Assembly: GCA_015179025.1 (NCBI GenBank)
Contig: WHUX01000015.1
Coordinates: 558,001 to 622,000, forward strand
Length of the DNA: 64,000 nucleotides
From: Terfezia claveryi
Lineage: Eukaryota > Ascomycota > Pezizomycetes > Pezizales > Pezizaceae
Direction of reading: 5' to 3'
The notes below the pieces were generated by a model that had not been told where the DNA came from, made no database searches, and saw only the letters and a program-made list of their open reading frames with translations. Shown one piece after another: positions 10,901 through 23,141 of the stretch (position 1 is the first letter of the stretch; every line of letters starts with the position of its first letter). The translations under genes and the position numbers were made by a program.

Positions 10901-12460
10901 TTTGATGACTGAAACTCGGGTTCGATCTCTAATTCTTGGAGGACCGATCAATTGCACAACACGATGATTGATAGGAAGGGCCACTTGGTGCTTAGATGAG
11001 AAAACTCAGTGAACGGGGTAGGTATACTCTTGGTGGGGTGCATCTAGAATTCTTACATAAATGGTTGTGGCGGTCATGCTTGAAACACCTGACCTCAAGA
11101 CAAACATATACATATTACCCGTGCTGACCAGACTAATGACATTTCTTCATACATCTAGGTAGATGAGCTTTAATTTGGTTGCTCGTACTCATATTATACA
11201 AAGGAATTTTTTTTCATCTGTGGTGACAACATGGCATTGATTATATTTCCAAAGTTGGGGCCTCTCGTGCGCACAAGACCAGAAAGTCCACAACCAATCC
11301 CTGGCTCTCTGAAGCGGAGATCAGCTGGATAACCATAACAGCGCATCGTAGTTCTTTGATGTATGGTATGTAGGTATCGCGGGAGTTTTGCAAGGAAAGG
11401 GGAAAAATGAGTGATTTTATCTCTAAAAAAGAAAGCTCGACAGAGTCTATATAACTTGGTCAGGATACTAATTGCCTAGGATTAACCAGACATACATCTA
11501 TGCACAAGGCAGGCGATTTTGACAGACAAGTTCAACCGTACTACCACCTATAGTCCGTGAATAGATAGAATGCATTTAATTGGGAACTTGAGGAAATGGA
11601 GAGGGCCTAGAGAGGGCCATAAGTAACTGTACAGTGAGCGTGGCGGACATCGTCCTTAGAGATAGCACAAGACAGGTGACCTGGAACCTTGCTACTGATA
11701 AAATAATATAGTCATTTTTCGCTATCAGCGGCTCCACCTGCCGCCCCCCCCCCCAACCAGCTATCCTCCCCTCCACACAAGTTAGGCAGAAGCGAACAGG
11801 TTAGGTACACTGACTGTATCGGTGCGATATACACAGAACCGGTACTCAACCCAAGCCCCCCGATATCATTTTTGTAATTTGCTTCCTCATGATTATAATA
11901 TTATTACAATTGCGCATGATACATGTTACCTATATCATATGTGCCTCGTCTCCCATCCCCGGCCCTATCAACATCATCGTATCAGCAGTATAAGGTAGCA
12001 CGGTAATAATGGAAACCCTACTTAGTGCTTCTTCATGAGCCTGCACGCGTTTCCCTGTCACCCCTTCCCTGCACTGTATTCTGTGTGCATGAAGGTAGTA
12101 TTGCTAAGTAATGCTCATGAGTTGACTCCATTCCAGATCACGCGGAGTCCTGAGCGCAGAAACAGTAACCCCTCTGTCGCGGGCAATCTAGACATCGATC
12201 TCAGGTGCTGATTCAATCATTCAAGTGTCTTAGGCGGCTTTTTGTACTTTTTTTCTAGTTGTACCCATGTATCTTCGGCCTGGTCCTGGTTTCCCCCCCG
12301 TCACCAGTCTGCAATAAAGTCCGGTTCGAATGCCTATTCTGTGTTTGTGACCGCTTGTCGTCTAACGTTTCTCACAAGCTTTCTATGATCCTATTGGCTT
12401 CTCCTTGCCATTAATACTGGTAACCTGAGGCGCCTTACTCACTCTGTACCTCTGTCCCAA
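10901..12460. other. Long divergent intergenic region
   Basis: Between the divergent IAH1-like and ClC genes. It contains a C-rich tract (about 11745-11755) and pyrimidine-rich sequence before the ClC ATG, but no supportable ORF or RNA gene. It presumably holds both promoters and any upstream non-coding exons. Confidence 0.5.
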
Positions 12461-15400
12461 ATGGAGGACGACGATACCGGAAATCGGCTTAGGATCTCTC
12501 GCCGGCCCTCTGCTGCCAACTTGCGGAAGGGCCGTCATCACAGGCGGAAGCTATCAGCTTCGTCCTCTAGACAGGCTGACGCTGACGAGCGCTCTAGTCT
12601 ATTGGATGCTGCTGACTTGGAAGACTCCTATGCAACATTACCTGGAACGTCGAGGCCGAGACTCTCTAGGAATCAGTCTTCCACGTCTCCACGCGCCGTT
12701 AGAGCTTCTTCATTCACTAGCCGGCTTTCAAAATCGCTGGCCACCGTTGAGAGTAAGCTGGGGCAGCAATGGGCAGATGAGCGGGTCTGGTATGATCAGG
12801 TAAGCTCCGCCCGTGATATATCTGTAATTTTGCAAAATGCTAACATATTGTGCAGTTTACGTCCACAGGTATATAGTCCGCGCAATGCACTGTAAGGCAC
12901 CCGGCATGCCGTTCTAACATGTGTGTGCGTGTAGATTGGGTACATGATGCGCAGAAGGATGCGTACAGGGTCAAGGCTCTTCGAGCTAGGAAAGATTTCA
13001 AAGGGAGAGTCTATGCACTATTTGATGGAGCGCAAGGCTGGATTTTGGTTGCCATAATTGGGATGCTCACTGCATGTATGGCATTTTTTGTGGATGTTTC
13101 GGAAAATGTGTTCTTCGATTGGAAGACCGGCTATTGCACAAGTGCGTAACCTCAGCTTCAATGTCACATGAGCTAACATAGTCCCCTTGCATAGAGGGTT
13201 GGTACTTAAGCAAGAAGAAGTGTTGCCTGAGCGATACCAGTAGGTTATTATGCGATCTATGCTATATCAAAACTAATTAGAGTTTAGTGAATGAGTTCTG
13301 TCTGGTGTGGTCATACTGGTCCCTTGGTTTGACTGGGCGGAAATCGCTATGGGTCGATTGGGCGATTTATATTCTGGCTACCATGACTCTTGCTACAGTA
13401 TCGTGCCTTCTCACGTTGACAACTCGCACGACCTTCCCAGGTTTACTAAAAATTCAGAACGTTGATGAAGATATATCACTCCCGGGAGTGGATACCGGGG
13501 CTTCACCATCGAGCCCAGTGGCCTCAAAACCAAAGTCAGAATTTTATTCCCCCCCTGTTGTGTATTATCCAGCAGCTGGTAGTGGCGTTGCAGAAGTAAA
13601 GGTCATCTTGTCTGGATTTGTCCTCCACGTATGTCTCGGAGTCTTCAGCTCCCTGAGATTAGTGATGCTGATAGTTCCTAAAAGGGTTATCTTGGTTTCA
13701 AAACACTAGTAATCAAGGTGATTGCATTGATAATGAGCGTGGCATCAGGTTTGAGTCTGGGAAAAGAAGGGTATGTGTGATCTGTTTATGTTTAGGGCGT
13801 CTCTTAACAAGCTTAATAGGCCTTTCGTGCACATAGCTACCTGTATCGGCAATATCGCATGTCGTTTATTTGACAAGTACAACTACAATGATGGTAAGGC
13901 TTCCCTCCCACACACATTGAGGATATACTCCCATACTGAGAAATAGTACAAATTTAGCCAAGAGACGAGAAGTCCTGAGTGCAAGCGCCGCTAGTGGTGT
14001 TGCAGTTGCTTTCGGGGCACCTATTGGTGGTGTCCTCTTCAGCCTCGAGGAAGTCAGGTAAGTTCTGTATTCTAAAATGGTTATGTATGGAGTAAATTAA
14101 CACCAACAGTTACTACTTCCCGCCAAAGACTCTCTTCAGAACTTTCTTTTGTTGTATTGTAAGCGTCCCTCCACCTGAAGCCTTTAGATTATTTATTCAT
14201 GCCTTCTACAGGTCGCTGCATTGTCCTTGAAGTTCTTAAATCCCTATGGAACGGGCAAGATCGTGTTGTTCGAAGTGCGGTACACTGTCGACTGGCATAT
14301 ATTTGAGCTGGTAGCCTTTATCTTCCTCGGAATTTGTGGTGGTATTTACGGCGCGCTCTTCATCAAAGCCAGTAAACACTGGGCAACAAGGTTCCGCCGT
14401 ATCCCATTCATCAAGAAGAATCCAGTTGGCGAGCTCATGCTTGTGGCATTAGTGAGTGCCTTGATTAGTTACTGGAATAGGTATTCCAAGATGGCGGTCA
14501 GTGAGTTGCTCTATGAGCTTGCTAGCCCTTGCTCCGGTAGTGATTCCCAGCACAGTGATATCTGTCCCGCACCAGACGAAATTCCAATGGCAATTGGAGA
14601 CCTTGCCATTGCTCTCGCTATCAAGAGTTTTTTGACGTAAGTTTATGTGCTGTACGACCTGCTAAAAGATTGCTAATGAGTCAGTGTTATAACCTTCGGT
14701 GCAAAGGTTCCAGCGGGGAGTCAGTGACTTCATCTCAATTCTCCCTTTTCCTATCCATACTAACTTAGAAATAGTCTACGTTCCTACTATGGTGATTGGC
14801 GGTCTCATGGGCCGTATGGTTGGGTTGGGAGTTGAATATGCTGTCTAGTAAGTCATTACATCTTGGGACCACAAATTCTCCTGGTTGTTGATACGATCGC
14901 GAAGCAAATACCCCCACTCAGTACTGTTTGCCTCTTGCCCGGTTGGGGCGCCACCATCGAGTTGTGTCGTTCCCGGAGTTTATGCCTTGGTACGTTAATT
15001 TTCTCTCTTGTATCGGGACGATAGCTCACTAGTACAGGTTGCTGCCGGAGCTGTAATGTGTGGTGTCACAAGGCTATCTGTTACACTAGCCGTCATTCTC
15101 TTTGAGATGACGGGTAGTTTGGACCACGTCCTTCCATTTTCGCTTGCTGTTCTAGTATCAAAATGGACCGCGGATGCTATAGAGCCACTTAGTATTTATG
15201 TATGTCAGTGAATGAGCAAACAATCACGCTGTGCTAACTGCGGTGTAGGATCTTTTGACAGACCTCAACTCTTACCCCTTCTTGGACAACAAGATACGCC
15301 CCATTTTCACCTCTCATTTGGCAGACATAACACCGAGAGCAAGGCCCGAAAGGATCATTGATATTTCGGAATCACCACTGGTGCCAGCGACTAGTCTTCG

Positions 15401-15865
15401 TGAGAAACTACGACTCTTGCAACAAATGGGAGAACTGGACGGGGGATTACCAATCGTAAAAAACGATGTCCTTGTTGGACTTATACCGGCGCCTGACCTG
15501 GAATATGCCCTCGATAATCTTCAGTATGAGGATGATGATCTATGCCGTATGGTGGCTATTGATGATGGCTCGGAATCTGGCCATGAACCTGGGTCCTTAA
15601 AGGATCCATGTGATTTTACACCGTACATTGATCCTGCACCAGTGGCATTGGAAAGGCATTCTCCAATGGATCTTGTGTACGAATGCTTTGTAAAGTTGGG
15701 CCTTAGATACCTATGTGTCCTCAGGGACGGCAAATTCCACGGCGTGGTGAGTCAACTTTTGTGGTCCGTAAACCCTGATACCTAACGTCCTTCATGCGAT
15801 TGTAGGTCCACAAAAAGACTTTTGTAAAGTATCTCAAAGAGCTGGTCCAAGGAAAGCATCAATAA
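12461..15865 (+). CDS. ClC-family chloride channel/antiporter with CBS domains
   Basis: An intracellular-type ClC protein, 863 residues. Exons: 12461-12799, 12856-12868, 12935-13141, 13195-13239, 13288-13628, 13685-13770, 13820-13893, 13958-14057, 14110-14158, 14212-14636, 14685-14719, 14775-14847, 14905-14989, 15038-15199, 15249-15746, 15806-15865. The phases close to 2592 nt. Residues 1-113 are a Ser/Arg-rich cytosolic tail, and membrane segments begin near 150 ([21 protein letters not shown]). Selectivity-filter motifs are [14 protein letters not shown] (about 299), GKEGPFVHIA (about 341, gating Glu343) and [25 protein letters not shown] keeps the Glu typical of Cl-/H+ exchangers. Two CBS domains lie after about 679. 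The second filter residue set is VAE rather than IPE, as in a fungal subgroup. Exon 2 is only 13 nt. The exon 4/5 joint (ag|TGAATGAG) is the least certain. The family call is very secure. Confidence 0.93.
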
Positions 15866-16481
15866 GCGGTGGTTTAGCATCATGTTCATTCAGGCATGGT
15901 GATTTTACAACGTTGTGCACAACCTCCTGCATGTCCTGTATATCTGGTCGAATTTACTATCTTTATATTGTTGGCAATTATTTCAGTTATACAATTGCTT
16001 TCTTATACCTATGTTGACCCATGCTCGTATTTCTCAATACAATGGTTACTTTGTCTGTTGAAACTCGTCTCTTTCTCTAGCATATATGCATTTGTGGCAA
16101 TGGACGGTTGAATTTCCTTTAGGGCTGGAGGCAGCACTTAACTGAATGAGCAGGATCTCAGCTTCGAGATGTGTAAATATTTTCTTTCTAATGGACTGAC
16201 TGCGATACGCAGCTGTAAGTCAATTCCAGCGATTTCAATGGTATAGTAATTTGTGTTGCTTCATCTGGAATGTTGTACAAGATCACCGGCTCTGTGAACT
16301 CTATATGAGATACTTGTAGGTGCTGTATAGGTATATACTTCAAGTATCTCAAGTAAAGTACTATTAGCCCTTCCAGCTTACCCTGAACTTGGCGGCGCCA
16401 TTCAAACTATCCAACTAATAGTATCTTCATCACGACACGAGATCACCTCCATACCCTCGATGAGGGCTTCCCTCAGCGAGC
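15866..16481. other. Convergent 3' intergenic region
   Basis: It lies between the 3' ends of the ClC and DHFR genes. No gene is seen. The plus-strand frame at about 15896-16111 is hydrophobic but has no homology that I recognise. Confidence 0.5.
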
Positions 16482-17207
16482 CTATATTCTCCCCTCTTTC
16501 TCCCACAACTGATACTCGAATCCCACCCCTCCCTCCACCTGCACGCCGGCGGGCACATCATCCCCCACGAACGCGCACAAGTCCTCATGCGCCATCCTCC
16601 GCCATCCCTCGCCTTCCCCACGGAACTCCTGTAGGAAAGTATCACATTCAAACTCATCCTTCCTTCCCCCTTCCCCTTCCCCTCCCTCTCCTCCTGCTCC
16701 TGCTCCATCCTCAGGATCACCCAGCTTCCTCACCTGCGTCAACAGAACCCTCTTTGCCCCTGGATGGCCAAACGCAAGCCTATACACCTCCGCTCCACCA
16801 ATAACAAATATCCGATCCACATCCATACCCACTTTACCCTCCTTTCCACTACTCAACAGCTGAAGCCCCTCATCTAAGCTTGCAACAGCGTGGGGTCCCC
16901 AAATGCTTCCAGAGGGGGGATGGCTGTTCGCAAAGCTTTGGGGATCTCGAGTAATGACGATATTTACCCTGTCCACCAGTGGCCTAAACTTCGGAAAAAT
17001 AGAGGCCCAGGTTTTGCGGCCCATGATGACCACGTTGGAGACTTGGGACTCCTCTGAGGATGGGGGGTGGACTCGCTTTGTCGATCGTGCGAAGTACGCC
17101 ATTTCGGCTTTGAGGCGCCAGGGGAGGCCTCCCGTGAGGCCAATACCGAGTTGGGTTGTAGCAGCAACAATGAGGGTAAGTTGGGGGTAGGGAGTTGTGG
17201 GGGGCAT
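16482..17207 (-). CDS. dfr1: Dihydrofolate reductase
   Basis: Reduces 7,8-dihydrofolate to tetrahydrofolate with NADPH, for thymidylate and purine synthesis. It is a single exon of 241 residues from ATG 17207. It has the N-terminal nucleotide-binding strand LTLIVAATTQLGIG, substrate-loop GGLPWRLKAEMAYF with the catalytic Glu35, MGRKTWASI (about 62-70), DRVNIVITRDP, and RIFVIGGAEVYRLAF with the GG turn. A Gly/Glu-rich insert (coded by a purine-rich repeat near 16660-16700) precedes the C-terminal strand VGFEYQLWEKE. An in-frame ATG at 17327 would add 40 residues. I prefer 17207 because the family begins close to the first strand, but a longer form cannot be excluded. It lies on the same strand as the ECM14-like gene, 455 bp downstream of it. 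Confidence 0.95.
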   Translation of the reverse strand: MPPTTPYPQLTLIVAATTQLGIGLTGGLPWRLKAEMAYFARSTKRVHPPSSEESQVSNVVIMGRKTWASIFPKFRPLVDRVNIVITRDPQSFANSHPPSGSIWGPHAVASLDEGLQLLSSGKEGKVGMDVDRIFVIGGAEVYRLAFGHPGAKRVLLTQVRKLGDPEDGAGAGGEGGEGEGGRKDEFECDTFLQEFRGEGEGWRRMAHEDLCAFVGDDVPAGVQVEGGVGFEYQLWEKEGRI

Positions 17208-17662
17208 TGTAATGGCTTCTTGTTTGTGATTTGGAAAAATGGCTGATGTGGGAGATTTTAGTCCGACAGAGATCACATGATCAACTTTTCTTTCATTGAA
17301 AGGGCAGTGTAGAGCCAATTTTACCATGCAAAATTCTGTATTGATATCAATATTAGAGGGTACTGTTAATTACAGATCAAAAGAGACCGAGACCCAATTC
17401 ACCCTGTCAGTCCACAAACTAGCCTGCTCCGTGTATACGAGAGGTGAACAGTTCTCAAGTAGATACCACATAACAAACCCCCTAAAAGAAAGTTCAGAAA
17501 CCCATTGCCTTTCCAAGAAACACCATATACGCTGATTATATCGCGAGCCTGAGCAGTTAAAAAGAATCCTGATGTTGATAACATGCGAAGGACAAAGAGA
17601 TCGAACAGCCGGAACCAGTTGTAGTTTAGAGATGTAAATGAAAGAGGACCCCACAGAATAGA
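17208..17662. other. Intergenic stretch upstream of DHFR
   Basis: The 455-bp gap between the ECM14-like stop and the DHFR start; presumably the DHFR promoter. Short ORFs on both strands here are shadows. Confidence 0.5.
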
Positions 17663-19394
17663 TCACTTCCTTAGTTCAGTTTGGATTTCCGCCTCCGGCT
17701 CTGCTATCATGCCTTCACTGTGGGTCACTCCTTGGCTCAAGAACTCCCCAAAATATTTAAGCAAACCTAAGCTTTCCTCACCAGTTGGTAGGATGTTCTC
17801 TCGGGGTAGTAGAAAGCCGTAACTACCGGTATCTCTGAGTTTGATTTGATATGCAAAAGGAACGTGGTGGGTATATAAGTAGTCAAGCGCGCTACCACCT
17901 CCGCCGGTTTGGGCCTGAGTAAAGTATCCGGAGCCGCCACAGGCAGAGGCTACCTCATAATGTTCACCAGAGTGAAGGCGGATGACTTTGGCCAAGCCCA
18001 TTGCCAATTCCTCAAGGTTTTCAAGATCCGGGGGTAACGTGCTACAAGAATAAGAGTATGGATAGAGGACTGAACTTTTAGTTAGCTTTGTGTGACAATA
18101 TGGGCGAGTCGAAAATCTTACTTTGCTGGGAGTAGGAGTGGAAGTCAAGGTAGCCAATGAAATCAAGGTTTTCTTCCTTCATTTTAGCAATCCAATCCGA
18201 TAGTCTCTTGGATTCAACTGCCTCAAATGGTTTTTCTCCAGGGAAACCTGTATTTTTAAGTGAGCTGATGTGTGCAAACACGAAGAGAATCTCTGAGAAC
18301 CCACTGTCGCTACATGGGTTTGATTGAGTCTTCTGGGCCTCCCAATGAATGTCATACGCGCGGTCCAGATCAATACCCTTGCAAAAAGACAAACTTGTAG
18401 GTTGCCTATTCTTCCTCCATAATCGGTCATGCTCCCATGTATATGCATATCCATCAACGTTGAGAGTGGGAATGAAAATCCAATCAAAATCGTCGACCAA
18501 GGCGGTGATTCTCTTATCCTTCAGGTGATTGATAATGAAAGAGTAGGCAAGATAAGACACAGTCGATACACTGATCCATTCACGAGCGTGGGCTGCACCA
18601 GTCACTATTATTGCCTTCTTACGTTCTCCGTCGGGCATCTTGGTGCCCACCCTCAATCCCATAATTTCCCTTCCTTCATGACTGGCACCTATTGAGAAGG
18701 TTTGAACATATGCGGGAAAAAGTGACTCCAGAAGCTTCAGCCATGGCACTATCACAGACAAAGGTTGGTAATCGTGGAAGAATATGTTGGATGAATCCAC
18801 TTTTTCTCTCGAAATCTCCTCGAGCAGTGGGTCAGAAAACGGTCTTCGGGCACCAGGGAAGGTTTCTTGGACGGCACGCCCTAGGTCAGGCATCAAGCGG
18901 GCATGGGCATGTTGTAAGGTATTGGGAAGGAGCCCAAGAAGCGAAGGGACCTAAATAATCATGAGAGATGTATCCAAACTCTAAGACGTCACAAAGCTTA
19001 CATCGCGCTCCGCTAATCGTATGTCAACATGTTCCTTGGTCGAAGACCACACATCCAAAAGCAGCACCTGCGACGCTTCCACTAAAGCCTTCCCTTCGGC
19101 TTGAGTAGTAAGATTGAACCGAAGGACAATGTCCCCGGTATATTTGCTCATCTGAGATGAAGCCAGACCTACATGCTTCTGCTCATGATCTCGTGAACCA
19201 TGCCTTGTCCTCCCTAGTAGCCTTTCACTCAATCCGCGGAGGCGATTCTTCCAGGAGCTGGGGTTCTCAACAAGAACGGGAAGATCAGGCACAACACCGC
19301 CCTTCGTGTGCGACGGAGGCCCTAAAGGAATGGTGGCAGCATTGGCTACTGACGAAAGGACCACAACTCCTAAGACAAGGTAATCGGTACGCAT
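17663..19394 (-). CDS. ecm14: ECM14-like secreted inactive metallocarboxypeptidase (M14)
   Basis: An M14-fold secreted or vacuolar protein of the ECM14 group, linked in yeast to cell-wall assembly and considered catalytically inactive. Exons are 19394-19002, 18950-18305, 18247-18122 and 18069-17663; the spliced protein is 523 residues. Signal peptide [19 protein letters not shown] is followed by a propeptide with a [10 protein letters not shown] strand, then [15 protein letters not shown]. Zinc ligands are retained: His252 and Glu255 in [10 protein letters not shown], and the His of FHSYSQ (about 383). The general-base Glu of active carboxypeptidases is Lys465 in [14 protein letters not shown]. 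The substrate-binding Asn-Arg site is LDRAYD. Both are hallmarks of the pseudoenzyme. Intron 2 (18304-18248, donor GTGGGT) is 57 nt, divisible by three and stop-free, so retention would simply insert 19 residues. I call it an intron because removal gives [16 protein letters not shown], the family pattern. Confidence 0.9.
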
Positions 19395-19834
19395 CTCGAG
19401 TAGAAATCAGTCTGCTGGACTAGAGCTTGGTCGAAGAATACAGGCCAGAGGACGGTTTGGCTAGTACTTATGGTACCTAACCCTCCGCAGAGTGAACGTT
19501 TGGTGGTGGATCCGAATGTCCCTACTTCTGGCTTGGCGTGGCGATGGGGCGGGAAGAGAAAAGCTATACCCCCCAGAGCCACCGGATGACAGTCCTCATG
19601 CATTGTACGGACTAATCCACAACCAAGCCACCATAGGATAATCATGATATATATCGAAGACGAGACTACCTGGCAATAAGTACAATAGGTATGGCGTCTG
19701 TAACCCGACTACTGGTACTTTGTTGCCATGGTTGGGACTCTGGGGGGTTTACCAACAAGATGCGTTTTGTCGCGAGAACACAAGACTCCAGAGCAGAAAA
19801 GAAATCAAGATAGCTTCGTACAGTAGTATCACTT
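19395..19834. other. Upstream region of ECM14-like gene, edge of the gene-rich block
   Basis: No supportable gene. From about 19835 rightwards the sequence is repeat-derived. Confidence 0.5.
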
Positions 19835-20330
19835 ACTGCGTAACGATCGACAACCACGTGACGATCGACACGAGCTCCCCTGCCACATGCAGTAACATTC
19901 CAATATCTCGATCAATATATGCAATATCGCTGCAGTAAGAACAATGAATATAGGGTAAAAACACTTGAAAAACCCAAATTTAACATCTCCAACCCACTCC
20001 GATCCACCCTGAACCTTCTATAGCACCTAAACCCTCAATACCCTATATGACCACTCCTCTAGCATAACTATCTACCCTACACCCCCCACGCTACCTACAA
20101 CAACCACTACTAGCAGCCATAGGTTCCCTAGAGGTCCACTCTATAAGCCATATTAGTATAGACTGAAGCTGCTTACTGTATATAGTACTAGACGTACTGT
20201 AAACTGTATTGCTCTATATAACTTATATAAATTTTGCAAGCTAGCCTCCTCAGTATCGAATTTTAGCTTTTTTAAGTGATTCAATCAAGCTATATTTGTG
20301 GTACTGCAATTTTAATATCTTAGGGTATCC
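19835..20330 (+). repeat. Dispersed repeat X, copy 1
   Basis: About 0.5 kb that matches, in inverted orientation, the stretch at about 41870-42365. Shared landmarks include CAGTAACATTCCAATATCTC, AATGAATATAGGGTAAAAA, CTTGAAAAACCCAAATTTAA and TTGCTCTATATAAC. This copy keeps CpG sites (for example ACGATCGACAACCACGTG) that are AT-shifted in the other copy. No coding content is visible. Confidence 0.85.
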
Positions 20331-21361
20331 TTCTACATCAGCAATGAGTTTGTTTGCACCAGGTGCACTAGATGCACCTGGTACTCTATTGCAGAACTAA
20401 GCCTTGTAATGCACTAGTGTTCCATGTTCCCTTCCTGGCATATCTCTGGTACTTCCAACTCCCTGAACCACCATATTACCTTTACACTATTTCTACTATG
20501 GTATCTATGCATACCTCTTTCCCTATAACATTCCAGTATTATCCGCTTTGCTAAGTTTCTAATCCAACGTTTTGTGTTCCCCTCATTCCGCTTCAGCCTT
20601 ACTTCTCTTTTACTTCTACCTCTGTCTCTTGACTTTGCAAGCATGTGTTCACTCTTTGCATTCTCCTACATTTGCTCAACCTATTCTTCTCCTTTTCCTG
20701 TTGTCACTCACATATCTCACCATCCCAACTCAATATGCACATAATCTACTCCTTAAAGTTATATCTCCTATCCTACGTCTTCCTGGCTTGAACTTCTCCC
20801 TATTGTCTTTGTGATATTTTCAATCCAACACATCACATTCCTAAGTTTCCCTTCCTACAATTCTCCTTCTGAAGTTTTTAATGTGACATATCGTGTTTCT
20901 AAGTTCCCCTTCCTAACAATTGCTCTTCTGATGCCTGTGATTTAATTTATCTTTGTTCTAAATCTATCACTTATTCTTGGCACAAACACGAGGTTTTCTT
21001 TATTTAACTTCTATTTTCCATGACTAAAAAACACATTCTGAACCTCATGGCCATACTTACAAACTACCACCAAATGAAATCCAATATACTGCATCCTCCC
21101 CCCTCTCACCCGATTATATCCACGTCCCAGCCACAAATTACTCAGTAATAAAAAGTACAGTGAGAGAAATATGTAGAAAAAAATATATGGAGTGAAACAC
21201 AGAGAGAAACAAGCAAGCGACAAGAGAAAAAGAACTAATACCGACCGACAAAAAAAACAAAACCAATTACTATACAGAGACAGAACAAACTAGGAACTGA
21301 TCTAGGAAAACCCTTCCTCCCCCTACTATATTCGCTTCTAGTCCCTATCTAATGTATTCAG
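20331..21361. other. AT-rich stretch, nothing supported
   Basis: Pyrimidine-rich on the plus strand (20560-20810), with only short hydrophobic chance ORFs. No repeat ends or genes are recognised. Confidence 0.45.
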
Positions 21362-22870
21362 TTACTCCGTATCTGCTCTATCGAAATTAATGTCCAAATC
21401 CCTGCTCCCACTATCCAAATCTCCACCCTCTTCATCTATATCTCCACTCTCCTCTAGTTTATCATCAATAATCGGGTCCAATGGCTCTGCCAACTCTACA
21501 GAAGAATCTCTCAATTGGCTCCCTTCATAATGGCGTTTGTGTGCTGGCACATTCAATCTGTCGTATGAGTGCTCTAGCTTCTTTCTCAATTATGCCTCAT
21601 ATTTGGCTTCATCTTCGACCTGTGGTGCGTTAACAGGTTCTCATTCCAAAATCCTTACTTGAGCTGCAATTCGACATGCTAGGTCAGCCTTGATGTTATT
21701 CACAATAAGCTCCTGTATTACTTTTGGATGTATCTCCCATATATTCTTGAGTCTCTCATATGTGTCTATTTCACGTTAGTCATTTTCCAATGCAGTGAGT
21801 ACTTTCGCTCCTCATTATAGGTCATATACAACTTACACCAGGTAGTCTCATATTTAAACTCCTGCATCACCAAAGCAATCTCGCCCTTCCTCTATGCCTT
21901 CAAACTATGATGCATGGCTGATGCTACAAAGCATATGAAGACACCTTTTATCTTATTTAGGAAATCTAGGTCCCTATTCCCCTGCATTTTTGAGCCCTAG
22001 AAATACCACTGATATATAATCGCAACGATCTCCTCAGCGCGGAAGCGACCCTTGAGTTTCTTTCCGACTATTAGCATTGGATCTTGGACTATAAGGCTAC
22101 TCGTACTGGGATCTGTAACTCCATCAACTTACACTGCGACTGCTTTGCCTATAGATGAATCGATCCCTATCTAGCAAGTACTCAACTTGGGTCTTCATGC
22201 TTTCCTTTGGTAACCGGCCAATATCATACACCCTCGTGATGCTGGCTCGACATTCAAATATAAGATGTGATCTTGTTCGGGATTATACAGCTTTAAGCTG
22301 TTTCTAATTAGCAAGCCGACGTAGCAAAACAGATTTAGTACTATACAAAGGTATCCACCTCCTTTACTCGTTCTACATAGCGTGGTTCTGTTTGGGCCTT
22401 GGACCAAGCATGCTGTATCAGTAGGAGTATTTCCTCAGGTATTAACAGTAGTTTTCTGTATAATGTGTATTTTGTTACAATCTTTTTTGCGGTGCTGGCA
22501 AAGGGTTACAAAACACTGGGAATTGCCGAAAATGCTAGCATGCCTTTTCCAATGCCTGGTGCAAGCACAGCAGCGTCAACGAGTGTTTCCTCATCTGAAT
22601 TGGATGAGGAATCGGACGAGGATTCATTTCTGTTATCCTACGTTGAAATTAGCTTATAATGTAGCCAAAATATTACAATCCATATTCCTCTTCATCGAAC
22701 AAGATTTCATTCCTGTATGCAACCCCAGTTTCAATTCTTGGCCGTGGTCTAATACCAAGAGCTATTACTTGGGAGGCCTTGCGTTTATGGCTTGCCTGCC
22801 CTGCTAGCAGAGAGGCTTGTTGAGAGGATGATTTTCGAACCATTGTAGAGGAAAGACTCATATAGAAGGT
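21362..22870 (-). pseudogene. Degenerate ORF region, old element or gene relic (minus strand)
   Basis: Minus-strand fragments in shifting frames read like decayed protein. From right to left they include SSTMVRKSSSQQASLLAGQA (about 22850), LYNPEQDHILYLNVEPASRG (about 22300), a QVEYLLDRDRFIYR stretch (about 22170), LIVGKKLKGRFRAEEIVAII (about 22060) and MHHSLKA..GEIALVMQEFK (about 21900). An acidic tail near 21362-21589 ends in DLDSGSRDLDINFD. Many stops separate them. The RDRF and KLKGRFRAEEI blocks loosely recall fungal repeat-associated DUF6532-type proteins, but I cannot confirm this. The same strand carries further fragments to the right of the inserted retroelement (29761-30830), so this may be one old element split in two. 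Confidence 0.4.
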
Positions 22871-22934
22871 TTAGAAGGGTAAAATTCTAACGCACAGCAT
22901 TCAATGCCTTTATTAAAAACTGAAATTGCTAACT

Positions 22935-23015
22935 AAATCCACCCCCCAAAAAAATCCCAACAACCACCCCCCAAAAAAATCCCGATGACCACTCAAAAAA
23001 AAAATCCCAATGAAC
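22935..23015. repeat. Short tandem repeat (CCCCCAAAAAAATCCC type)
   Basis: Three imperfect copies of a unit of about 24 to 30 bp with a C-run, an A-run and ATCCC. Confidence 0.7.
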
Positions 23016-23136
23016 AGACCCTGGCACAGACCTCTGTGCCTGCCTCCACTTACCAACCTTATCCCAAAGCTCTCCATGCCTCATTAGCTACCCTTACTCC
23101 TTCATTACGTGCCGCCTATCGCCTCGTCCTGCAAGT

Positions 23137-23141
23137 ATTCC
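23137..23141. repeat. Target-site duplication, left (ATTCC)
   Basis: ATTCC immediately precedes the 5' LTR and is repeated at 29761-29765 directly after the 3' LTR, as expected for a 5-bp retroviral-type integration. Confidence 0.9.

Noticed and set aside
12325..12345. GGTTCGAATGCC resembling a tRNA T-loop
   Set aside because: No matching acceptor stem, D-loop or anticodon arm around it. A TTCGAATCC near 30020 was rejected for the same reason.
16899..17190. Plus-strand ORF over the DHFR gene
   Set aside because: Shadow of the DHFR coding strand.
17208..17327. 40-residue N-terminal extension of DHFR from ATG 17327
   Set aside because: No family similarity and no clear targeting pattern; the ATG at 17207 fits the family start better, though not proven.
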